13,665 bases of DNA from Defluviitaleaceae bacterium (GTDB lineage Bacteria > Bacillota > Clostridia > Lachnospirales > WQUN01): positions 1-13,665 of the forward strand of contig WRDG01000037.1 of NCBI GenBank assembly GCA_009783525.1, given 5' to 3'. Position numbers and translations under genes: made by a program. Below the pieces are notes generated by a model, which worked only from the letters and a program-made list of their open reading frames with translations, did no database searches and was not told the origin of the DNA. Shown piece after piece: positions 1 to 6,263 of this stretch (within the stretch, counting starts at the first letter, position 1; the number at the start of each line of letters is the position of its first letter).

Positions 1-19
1 CAAAGGTGATTTTTTAAAC

Positions 20-616
20 ATGATATATCATGAAGAAGACGATACAATAATGGCGTTTATGGAATCATATATATTTCGAAAGTCACAAATATGGCATTAC
101 GGAGAGATCGAAGGTAAAAACAACAGGTTCCTTTTTACTTATTACGACAAAGAATTGATTGAAGATGCGAATTTATACGGAGGGACGTGGCTTGTTACAA
201 AATTAAGGCCGAACACATCAAATCCTGCAAACTATGAAGATTATTATGATGATGGTACGATAATATATGACAAAGTATTCAAATTAAGTGACAGAGCCGT
301 AAATGCAATGGTAATCGATCGAAATTCTGGTTTGTGGCCCGAATGCACAATATATTTCGTTTATGACGATGTATTGATAATTACTTATGGTTTAACGGTA
401 GATTATTTTGAAAAAATATTTCATTATTTGGCTTTCCACGAGGTTTCCCTCCTCTCCGGCAAACCCCTGCGCGAAACTCCCGGCCGTTACGGCACGCCGT
501 ACATCACGCGGGAGTGTCGTTTGGCGGAAGGCGTCGAGCTTCACACATATGAGGACGAGCTGGCTTTTTACGAACAGTACGGGATCGTTATAGAAGATGC
601 GGCGGAAGAAAATTAA
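20..616 (+). CDS. Hypothetical protein, 198 aa, mosaic base composition
   Basis: I do not recognise the family. The product is a soluble-looking acidic protein without signal peptide or membrane segment, rich in Tyr, Asp and Glu, ending in an acidic tail (EDAAEEN). An AAAGGTG at 2-8 precedes the ATG at 20 by 11 bases; a second possible start is the ATG at 50 (before AFMESY), with GAAGAAG upstream. The gene is strikingly two-part. By hand count positions 61-120 are 33% G+C and positions 481-540 are 67%, with the switch near 425-435 (around FHYLAFHE). The 3' part has the codon style of the neighbouring genes, while the 5' part is like the intergenic DNA. It may be a recombination chimera, or a foreign 5' segment joined to a resident 3' end. 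The reading frame is intact, and a terminator follows at 742-769. Function is unknown; small effector or immunity-type proteins can look like this, but nothing here proves it. Confidence 0.65.
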   Translation: MIYHEEDDTIMAFMESYIFRKSQIWHYGEIEGKNNRFLFTYYDKELIEDANLYGGTWLVTKLRPNTSNPANYEDYYDDGTIIYDKVFKLSDRAVNAMVIDRNSGLWPECTIYFVYDDVLIITYGLTVDYFEKIFHYLAFHEVSLLSGKPLRETPGRYGTPYITRECRLAEGVELHTYEDELAFYEQYGIVIEDAAEEN

Positions 617-741
617 TAAATGAATCAAATGCAAATGAAGCGGATGACGATTTGATTAGTAATGAATAGAAAGAAAAAAGCGCAATAAAAAATTTTGCAA
701 ACAAATACGAAAAAAAATTTAACGGCTTCATGCAATGCCGC
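617..741 (+). other. AT-rich spacer with possible frameshifted C-terminal remnant
   Basis: No complete gene is seen. In the frame one base away from the upstream gene, positions 619-669 read NESNANEADDDLISNE followed by TAG. That acidic tail would be a natural extension of the acidic end of the preceding protein (DAAEEN). A single-base indel in the A-rich stretch around 608-620 would join them. It may equally be chance in A-rich DNA. Confidence 0.25.
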
Positions 742-769
742 GCCCCCGAAAATTATCGGGGGCTTTTTT
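742..769 (+). terminator. Rho-independent terminator after the 20-616 gene
   Basis: GCCCCCGA (742-749) pairs perfectly with TCGGGGGC (756-763) around a six-base loop, followed by six T (764-769). It separates the hypothetical gene from the chemoreceptor operon. Confidence 0.9.
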
Positions 770-772
770 AAG

Positions 773-862
773 AGAACTTCTATAAACTCGGCTGAGACAA
801 TTTTTTATCCTTTCGAATGTACCAACGAAGGATAAAAAATTGAACGAAGCGGAGTTTATAGC
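773..862 (+). repeat. Dispersed structured repeat, copy 1
   Basis: Long imperfect inverted repeat. The outer arms are CTATAAACTC (780-789) and GAGTTTATAG (852-861). The inner arms are AATTTTTTATCCTTTCG (799-815) and CGAAGGATAAAAAATT (826-841), which pair except for one bulged base. The left arm carries the family core CGGCTGAGAC (789-798). Related copies are at 3756-3817 and 7597-7744. It lies between a terminator and the chemoreceptor promoter and has no coding capacity. It could be a MITE or REP-like element or a structured RNA. Confidence 0.7.
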
Positions 863-938
863 GATTCCTTTAAATTAAAAAAATTTTATTTTTCGTAAAA
901 TATGGTTGAACGGCTTTTTAAATACGGCATCATTTGTT

Positions 939-967
939 TTGCTTTAATTTTTTTGTCATAGTATAAT
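939..967 (+). promoter_or_regulatory. Sigma-A-like promoter of the chemoreceptor-superoxide reductase operon
   Basis: TTGCTT at 939-944, a 17-base spacer, and a perfect TATAAT at 962-967 place transcription start near 974, about 65 bases before the GTG start at 1039. It does not resemble a flagellar sigma-28 promoter, which many chemotaxis genes use. Confidence 0.7.
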
Positions 968-1023
968 CCGTTCGCATCATTTGTATACGAAATGAATCAA
1001 ACGTAAAAATGCATTCATCAAAA

Positions 1024-1030
1024 AAGGAGG
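1024..1030 (+). promoter_or_regulatory. Ribosome binding site that fixes the chemoreceptor start
   Basis: A perfect AAGGAGG lies eight bases before GTG 1039. It lies inside the longer reading frame that opens at ATG 1009, so it argues for the GTG start. Confidence 0.85.
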
Positions 1031-1038
1031 CAATTGTC

Positions 1039-3231
1039 GTGACAATCAAAGTTAAAATCATCAGCGGATTTGCCGTGTTGCTTGCGATAAGCATATTCAT
1101 CGGAGGCTTCAGCCTGATCTCACTGAGAAAGATCACCCATTTATCTCAACAGGCGCAGGAACCCGAGCGGGGCGGCGCGGAAATGTCCAAGGTTATTTCG
1201 GCGCATTATATCTGGCGGCAAAACATGACGCTTTCCGTATACGCCGGAGTTCCGTTTACCGGAAGCTTTGACCCGCAAACCTGCGCGCTGGGCCAGTGGC
1301 GCGCAACACTCAGCTCACATTCGTACGTCGACAACACATTGCTTTCGATGCTCGCAAAAATCGACGCCCCTCACAGCTTGATACATCACAGGGGCGAGGA
1401 TGTAATCAAGTTGCTTAACGAGGGCAGGGTTGAAGAAGCGCGGGACATATTTAATAAGGAAATACTTCCGAACGCGGCAACGGTTATCGGTTTGCTTCAT
1501 GAGGTGGAAGATTGGTATGAAGATTTAATCGAAAAAGGTTTGGACGATATTTTGCAGTATGAAAACCAGTCGATGGTTTACGAAACCGTATTTATTATTT
1601 TAGCCGTCATAATAGGTGTCATTTTAGCTTTTATTATCACGCAGAGCGTCACAACACCCATCAACCGTTTAATAGAGGTTGCGGAAAACGTCGCGGTGGG
1701 CAATTTGAAAGTGAACATCGACACATCGAGCAGCGACGAAACCGGGCGGCTCTCTAAAAGTTTTTCGCGGGTGGTGCAAAACGTCAACGAGCTTGTCGAA
1801 GATATTTTAAAACTGATAAACAGCAACGAAACCGGCGAAATCGAAGACAGGATGGATACCGGAAAGTTCGTGGGATCGTTTAAAGAAGTGGCGGAAGGTG
1901 TAAACAACCTGTACGGCGGTTTGGTTACGGAAGTTATCGAGCTGCTCGGCTGTTTAAGCGAATTTTCGCAGGGTAATTTTCAAGCCGACGTCAGCGTAAG
2001 AAACGGCAAAAAAATAATTATGAACCAGGTGGTGAACGGGCTGAGGGACAACCTCATGACCGTAAACGCGGAAATAAATTCGCTTGTCATGTCCGTAGTG
2101 GCGGGAGACTTGGCAAAGCGCGTAAACTCTACGTCAAGCAAGGGCGATTGGGCGGCGCTGCTCGCGGGGCTCGACAAACTGATGGAAGAGATATCGGAGC
2201 CTGCGGGCGAGATTATGGAAATAATGCAGTGCGTTGCGGCGGGCGATTTTACCCGCAAGATGAACGGCGACTACAAGGGCGACTTTTTGGCCATGAAAGG
2301 CGCGGTAAACACGACCGTAACAAATATCGCGTCTTATATAGAAGAAATTACGCAAAAACTGGAATGTATTTCGAACAACGACCTCACGCAGTACATTTCG
2401 CGGGATTATGTAGGCAGCTTTTCGGCAATAAAGGATTCGTACAACCACATACTGTCCAACCTCAACACCGTTATAGGCGACATAGCTACGGCGGCGGAAC
2501 AGGTTTCGTCGGGCTCGCGGTCGATAGCGGACAGCAGCATGACGCTTGCGACAGGCGCGAGCGAGCAGGCGGCGTCGGTCGAGGAGCTGAGCGCTTCAAT
2601 AACGATAATAAACGAGTCGACGGGACGCAACGCAGAAAATGCGAAATTGGCGGAAAAACTTTCGGGCAAATCCAAAACAAGCGCGGCGAACGGCGACGAC
2701 AACATGAAGAGCATGTTGATTTCGATGGAAGCCATAAAGGATTCGTCAACGAAAATAATCAATATTATCAAGGTTATCCAAAATATTTCGTCGCAGACAA
2801 ACCTGCTTGCGCTTAACGCGGCGGTCGAAGCCGCGCGCGCGGGCGAGCACGGCAAGGGCTTTACGGTAGTGGCGGAAGAGGTGCGAAACCTGGCGAGCAA
2901 GAGCCAGGAAGCCGCAAAGCAGACAGCGGACCTTATTGACGAATCGATCAGCCGCGTAAGTGAGGGAACAGAAATCGCGCAGCAAACCGCGGACGCTTTA
3001 AAGGATATAATTTCGAGCGTCGGGCAGGTGGCGGACATTATCACAGACATTTCGACAGCCTCGCAGGAACAGAAAGAATCGATCGGCCAAATTACTCAGG
3101 GGCTTGCGCAAATCACAAATGTTGTGCAAAATAATTCATCCACCTCGGAAGAGACGGCTTCCGCTTCGGAAGAACTGTCGAGCCAGGCGGACGTTATGAA
3201 CAGCCTCGTGGGCGTGTTCAAAATAAAATAA
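1039..3231 (+). CDS. Methyl-accepting chemotaxis protein with CZB-like sensor and poly-HAMP stalk
   Basis: Transmembrane chemoreceptor that passes a ligand or redox signal to CheA/CheW. The start is GTG 1039 (730 aa): AAGGAGG is ideally placed and the product begins MTIKVKIISGF, a usual MCP N-terminus; ATG 1009 would add ten residues with no site. Order: TM1 about 9-29; sensor 30-180; TM2 about 184-202; HAMP 204-256; several HAMP-like repeats about 260-490; methylation and signalling helices to the end. The hairpin tip is canonical (QTNLLALNAAVEAARAGEHG, 586-605, then GKGF and EEVRNLA). The sensor carries a chemoreceptor zinc-binding (CZB) signature: His56 with W59, Cys82 in C-x2-G-x-W, His112 and His116. 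CZB domains bind zinc through three His and one Cys; in TlpD of Helicobacter the Cys senses hypochlorous acid. Here the domain lies between the two membrane segments, so outside the cell. The superoxide reductase gene follows after 16 bases without a terminator, suggesting co-transcription and an oxidant-related stimulus. Confidence 0.93.
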   Translation: MTIKVKIISGFAVLLAISIFIGGFSLISLRKITHLSQQAQEPERGGAEMSKVISAHYIWRQNMTLSVYAGVPFTGSFDPQTCALGQWRATLSSHSYVDNTLLSMLAKIDAPHSLIHHRGEDVIKLLNEGRVEEARDIFNKEILPNAATVIGLLHEVEDWYEDLIEKGLDDILQYENQSMVYETVFIILAVIIGVILAFIITQSVTTPINRLIEVAENVAVGNLKVNIDTSSSDETGRLSKSFSRVVQNVNELVEDILKLINSNETGEIEDRMDTGKFVGSFKEVAEGVNNLYGGLVTEVIELLGCLSEFSQGNFQADVSVRNGKKIIMNQVVNGLRDNLMTVNAEINSLVMSVVAGDLAKRVNSTSSKGDWAALLAGLDKLMEEISEPAGEIMEIMQCVAAGDFTRKMNGDYKGDFLAMKGAVNTTVTNIASYIEEITQKLECISNNDLTQYISRDYVGSFSAIKDSYNHILSNLNTVIGDIATAAEQVSSGSRSIADSSMTLATGASEQAASVEELSASITIINESTGRNAENAKLAEKLSGKSKTSAANGDDNMKSMLISMEAIKDSSTKIINIIKVIQNISSQTNLLALNAAVEAARAGEHGKGFTVVAEEVRNLASKSQEAAKQTADLIDESISRVSEGTEIAQQTADALKDIISSVGQVADIITDISTASQEQKESIGQITQGLAQITNVVQNNSSTSEETASASEELSSQADVMNSLVGVFKIK

Positions 3232-3247
3232 GACGGGGGTTTTTCAA

Positions 3248-3700
3248 ATGTGTTCGAAGCAAAAATTCTTTTTGTGCAAAGTCTGCGGCAATATGATCGG
3301 CCGTTTAAACGATAAGGGTTCGGGCATATCCTGCTGCGGCGAGCCGATGTCCGAAATAATTGCGAATACGGCCGAAGCGAGCACCGAAAAGCATTTGCCG
3401 GTAATAGACTGCGAAGAATGCTGCTGCGGCGACGACGACTGCGGCTGCGAAGACGAAGCGTGCAGTTGCGGAGGCGGCGGATGCATACGCCTGTGCGTGA
3501 GCGTGGGCGCCGCGCCGCACCCGATGGACGAAAGCCACCGCATCATGTTCGTCTACGTCGAAACCGAACGCGGCGGGCAGCGCAAATGCCTCTGCGCTTC
3601 AGAAACACCCAAGACATGCTTCTGTTTAAACAACGACAAACCGATAGCCGTTTACGCCTATTGCAACCTGCACGGGCTCTGGAGAACGGACTGCAAATAA
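3248..3700 (+). CDS. Desulfoferrodoxin-type superoxide reductase with Cys-rich insert
   Basis: Cytoplasmic iron protein that reduces superoxide to hydrogen peroxide in anaerobes. The N-terminal desulforedoxin domain has the four iron ligands Cys10, Cys13, Cys29 and Cys30. The catalytic neelaredoxin domain keeps all centre II ligands: His49 in the conserved EKH (Glu47 and Lys48 present), His91 and His97 in HPMDESH, and Cys139 and His142 in YCNLHGLW. Between His49 and the HPM motif there are 41 residues, about twice my recollection of the family's spacing. The extra stretch (about 55-83) holds ten cysteines (CEECCC, CGC, CSC, C, C) with acidic and glycine residues. In all 21 of 150 residues are Cys. 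The insert could bind extra metal or act as a redox or metal-storage patch; this is inference. ATG 3248 follows the chemoreceptor stop by 16 bases, with only a weak GGGGG site, so translational coupling is plausible. A strong terminator ends the operon. Confidence 0.9.
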   Translation: MCSKQKFFLCKVCGNMIGRLNDKGSGISCCGEPMSEIIANTAEASTEKHLPVIDCEECCCGDDDCGCEDEACSCGGGGCIRLCVSVGAAPHPMDESHRIMFVYVETERGGQRKCLCASETPKTCFCLNNDKPIAVYAYCNLHGLWRTDCK

Positions 3701-3717
3701 AATACCGAACAGCAAAA

Positions 3718-3749
3718 CCTCCCGCCGAAAAAAACGGCGGGAGGTTTTT
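3718..3749. terminator. Bidirectional rho-independent terminator
   Basis: CCTCCCGCCG (3718-3727) pairs perfectly with CGGCGGGAGG (3735-3744) around seven A. T5 follows (3745-3749) and A4 precedes (3714-3717), so it can work on both strands. It closes the chemoreceptor-superoxide reductase operon. Confidence 0.92.
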
Positions 3750-3755
3750 AGTTTA

Positions 3756-3817
3756 AGAGCTTTTATAAATTCATTTTCGTTCAATTAATTATCTCAGCCG
3801 GGTCAACAAAGGTTCCC
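3756..3817 (-). repeat. Dispersed structured repeat, copy 2 (short form, inverted)
   Basis: Read on the minus strand it runs GGGAACC, then GACCCGGCTGAGATAATTAA, then TTGAACGAA, then TTTATAA. This matches copy 1 (773-862) in both outer arms but lacks the apical ATCCT/AGGAT hairpin. It ends three bases before the -35 element of the glycyl radical enzyme promoter. Confidence 0.65.
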
Positions 3818-3819
3818 AT

Positions 3820-3854
3820 TTGATAAACATTTGTTTAAACATTAAAATAATGTT
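3820..3854 (+). promoter_or_regulatory. Promoter of the glycyl radical enzyme operon with nested palindromes
   Basis: TTGATA (3820-3825), 17-base spacer, TAAAAT (3843-3848); start expected near 3855, about 30 bases before the ATG. Two perfect palindromes cover it: TGTTTAAACA (3832-3841) inside the spacer, and AACATTA-AAA-TAATGTT (3838-3854) over the -10. A repeated AAACATT occurs at 3825-3831 and 3837-3843. This arrangement suits a repressor operator responding to the pathway substrate or to redox state; no regulator gene is in the window. Confidence 0.6.
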
Positions 3855-3884
3855 GATATTTTTTTTGCCCGAAAGGATAAAGCG

Positions 3885-6218
3885 ATGGAAGATAAAGACC
3901 GGACGCGGCTGACGCGCATGGCGGCGCGCATCGACGCGCAAAACGACGGACTGCTGTACCGCACCAACGCATACCGGCTGATCGCCGAAAGCCTGCGCGA
4001 AACCGAAGGGCAGAGCGTGCAGTCGAGGCGCGCCCGCGCTGTCGCGCACATATTGGACAGCGTGCAAATTAATTTGTTCGGCTGCGAACCGTTTATCGGA
4101 TCGCAGCTCGGCATGTGGGAGCCGGCGGAAAATTTGCCTTCGTATGAAGCGCAAAGGGCGGCGGCAATCGAAGCCGTAAAAAAATTTTTGGCGGACAACG
4201 GGGACGCGGACGTGCCAGACGACCGCGAGCGCTGGGCGCTTATGTCGAGGGTTCACCACGACGCGAGCTTGAATTATGCGGACTATCAGCGGCTGCTTGA
4301 CGAAACGGAAGCAATGTTTTCGGGCAGGCTGCGGCGGCATCAACTGGGCCGTATATTGGAGGCGGAGCTAAGGATACCGTACAATAAAGACGAGCGCGGC
4401 GCGGTGGAGGCGTTCAGCTGGACGCCGGCCAACCATGTAGGGCTCGACTACGAAATAATTTTGCAAAAAGGTTGGAAGAGAATAATCTGCGAAATAAACG
4501 AAAAGCGCGAATCGGCTTGCGACGGCGAGGCGGTCGCTTATTACGAAGCGGCGGAAGTCGCGGCAAACGCCGCGAGCCGCTTTTTTTTACGCTGTTCGGA
4601 AAAATGCGCGGCGACCGCGGCGGAAGAAGGCGAAGCAGGCCGGAAAGCGGAGCTGATTCTCATGTCTGATATCTTGGCAAAGCTTTCCGCCTGCCCCGCC
4701 GAAAGCTTCCGCGAAGCGCTGCAGTGCGTATGGCTGCTGCACATCGCAAGCAACATTATTGGCGGCTCCGCCATGTCGTTTTCGAGGTTTGACCAATATA
4801 TGCTGCCGTACTACGAACGGGACATTAAAATGGGCGTGCCCCGCGAAGAATTGAAGGAGCTTTTGTGCTGCTTCTGGTTAAAAATTAACGAGCCGAAAAT
4901 CCGCACGGTGCAGAGCATGACAGTAGGCGGCGTGCGGCCCGACGGAAGCTGCGCATGCAACGGCCTTACCCGGCTGTGCCTCGAAGCGGCGCGCGAAATG
5001 CGGCGCCCGTATCCCAATATAGCGGTCCGCGTCGGCAAAAGCACTCCGGATTGGGTTTACGATGAAATCGTGCAAACGGTTCTTGCCGGCTGCGGGCAGC
5101 CGATGATTTTAAACGACGATGTGTTTGTGGGCAACTTCGTAAAGCTCGGTTATCCGGATGAAACCGCGCGCGACTATTTCAACATGGGCTGCGTCGAGCT
5201 GATGCTGCAAGGACGGCAGGCGCTGTGGGGCGGCGCGTCTTCCGTCATATACACAAAAATATTGTCCGGCGTTTTAAGCGGGCCTCCGCCGGAATCGTTC
5301 GAAGAACTCATGGATAATTATTTGCGGTTGATCCGCGAAGCCGTCAAAAAAAGCCACGCCTCCGCGCTGCGCAACAAAGAAGGGCTCGTTAATTTTTACG
5401 ACCCGTTTTGCTCGCTTATGACACGCGGATGCATGGAGCGCGGCCGTGACATGTTCCACGGCGGCGCGGAATGTCCGGCGCATTGGTCGGTTTACGCGCA
5501 CGGGCTCGGCACGCTCGCGGATTCGCTTTCGGCTTTAAAAACCTGCGTGTTCGATAAAAAAATCATTTCATGGGAAAAGCTTGCGGAGCTTCTCGATAAA
5601 AATTTTGAAGGCGGCGAACAGATCCGCGCCGTGATTATGCGCGAGACGCCTATGTACGGAAACGATGCGGACGAGGCGGATTTGATAGCGAACCGGGTTT
5701 TTTCGGAGCTGACGCGCGCTATATTTAAGCTTAATACGAAGGATCAAAACGAAGACAAGTTCGTCTCCACTTTTTTCAGTTATTTCAGCCATGTGCTTAC
5801 GGGCGAAGTGACCAAGGCGACGCCTGACGGCCGCCTGCTGGGAGAGCCGCTTTCGGACAGCATGGCGCCGTCGCAGGGCAGGGACGAAGGCGGCCCGACA
5901 ATGATGTTAAACTCCGCGCTAAAAATCGATCCGTCGTATGTGACCGGCGGCTACGCGCTAAATTTAAAAATCGCGCCCGGCCTCGGCAAAACACCAGAAG
6001 GAAGGGAAGCGTTAAAGACGCTTATTACGGCTTATGTCGAGGGGCTCGGCCCGCAGCTTCAAATAAATTTGGTCGAAGCCGAAAACCTGATCGAGGCGCA
6101 AAAATATCCGGAAAAACACAGGGATCTGATCGTGCGCGTGGGAGGCTACTGCGAGCATTTCGTGAACCTCGACAAAAATTTGCAAAACGAGATAATTAAA
6201 CGAACGACGCACGGATAA
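3885..6218 (+). CDS. Glycyl radical enzyme of the PFL2-like family, substrate unknown
   Basis: Oxygen-sensitive radical enzyme of 777 residues, full length for the dehydratase/lyase branch (choline, isethionate, glycerol or hydroxyproline enzymes), not pyruvate formate-lyase itself. Motifs in order: GLDYEIILQKG about 186-196; MILNDD 407-412; active-site Cys436 in NMGCVELMLQGR, with the Glu438 that most dehydratase-type members have two residues after Cys; GTLADSLSALK about 540-550; TPDGR 646-650; and the C-terminal radical loop RVGGYCEHF with radical-bearing Gly754, followed by LQNEIIKRT. The residues after Cys-Val-Glu (LMLQGRQALWGG) match no characterised member I remember, so the reaction is open. 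AAAGGA at 3872-3877 supports ATG 3885. It lies 45 bases before a SorE-like dehydrogenase, which fits the common plan of a GRE making a carbonyl that a dehydrogenase reduces. No radical-SAM activase or microcompartment gene is visible, so the activase must be downstream elsewhere or shared. Confidence 0.93.
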   Translation: MEDKDRTRLTRMAARIDAQNDGLLYRTNAYRLIAESLRETEGQSVQSRRARAVAHILDSVQINLFGCEPFIGSQLGMWEPAENLPSYEAQRAAAIEAVKKFLADNGDADVPDDRERWALMSRVHHDASLNYADYQRLLDETEAMFSGRLRRHQLGRILEAELRIPYNKDERGAVEAFSWTPANHVGLDYEIILQKGWKRIICEINEKRESACDGEAVAYYEAAEVAANAASRFFLRCSEKCAATAAEEGEAGRKAELILMSDILAKLSACPAESFREALQCVWLLHIASNIIGGSAMSFSRFDQYMLPYYERDIKMGVPREELKELLCCFWLKINEPKIRTVQSMTVGGVRPDGSCACNGLTRLCLEAAREMRRPYPNIAVRVGKSTPDWVYDEIVQTVLAGCGQPMILNDDVFVGNFVKLGYPDETARDYFNMGCVELMLQGRQALWGGASSVIYTKILSGVLSGPPPESFEELMDNYLRLIREAVKKSHASALRNKEGLVNFYDPFCSLMTRGCMERGRDMFHGGAECPAHWSVYAHGLGTLADSLSALKTCVFDKKIISWEKLAELLDKNFEGGEQIRAVIMRETPMYGNDADEADLIANRVFSELTRAIFKLNTKDQNEDKFVSTFFSYFSHVLTGEVTKATPDGRLLGEPLSDSMAPSQGRDEGGPTMMLNSALKIDPSYVTGGYALNLKIAPGLGKTPEGREALKTLITAYVEGLGPQLQINLVEAENLIEAQKYPEKHRDLIVRVGGYCEHFVNLDKNLQNEIIKRTTHG

Positions 6219-6263
6219 TCGAAGTGCAAAAAAAAAAAAATTAATAAGACGCGGGAGAAAAAA
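6219..6263 (+). other. Intergenic linker with a 13-A run
   Basis: This 45-base gap holds a run of 13 A (6228-6240) and the GGGAG ribosome binding site (6253-6257) of the dehydrogenase. No hairpin is seen, so the two genes are probably one transcript. The A run could cause polymerase slippage, but it lies outside both reading frames. Confidence 0.6.

Noticed and set aside
1009..1038. ATG 1009 as the chemoreceptor start
   Set aside because: It has no ribosome binding site. The perfect AAGGAGG is placed for GTG 1039, and the family N-terminus begins there.
2148..2816. A 222-codon open frame on the + strand inside the chemoreceptor gene
   Set aside because: It is out of frame with the canonical MCP signalling domain and gives an Arg/Gly/Asn-rich product with no recognisable pattern.
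3600..3640. A fifth coding copy of the short hairpin element (ETPKTCFC in the superoxide reductase)
   Set aside because: The peptide looks like ETPQEFLC, but this stretch aligns with a normal part of the SOR family before the YCN motif, and the DNA does not form the hairpin or keep the GGNGTT arm.
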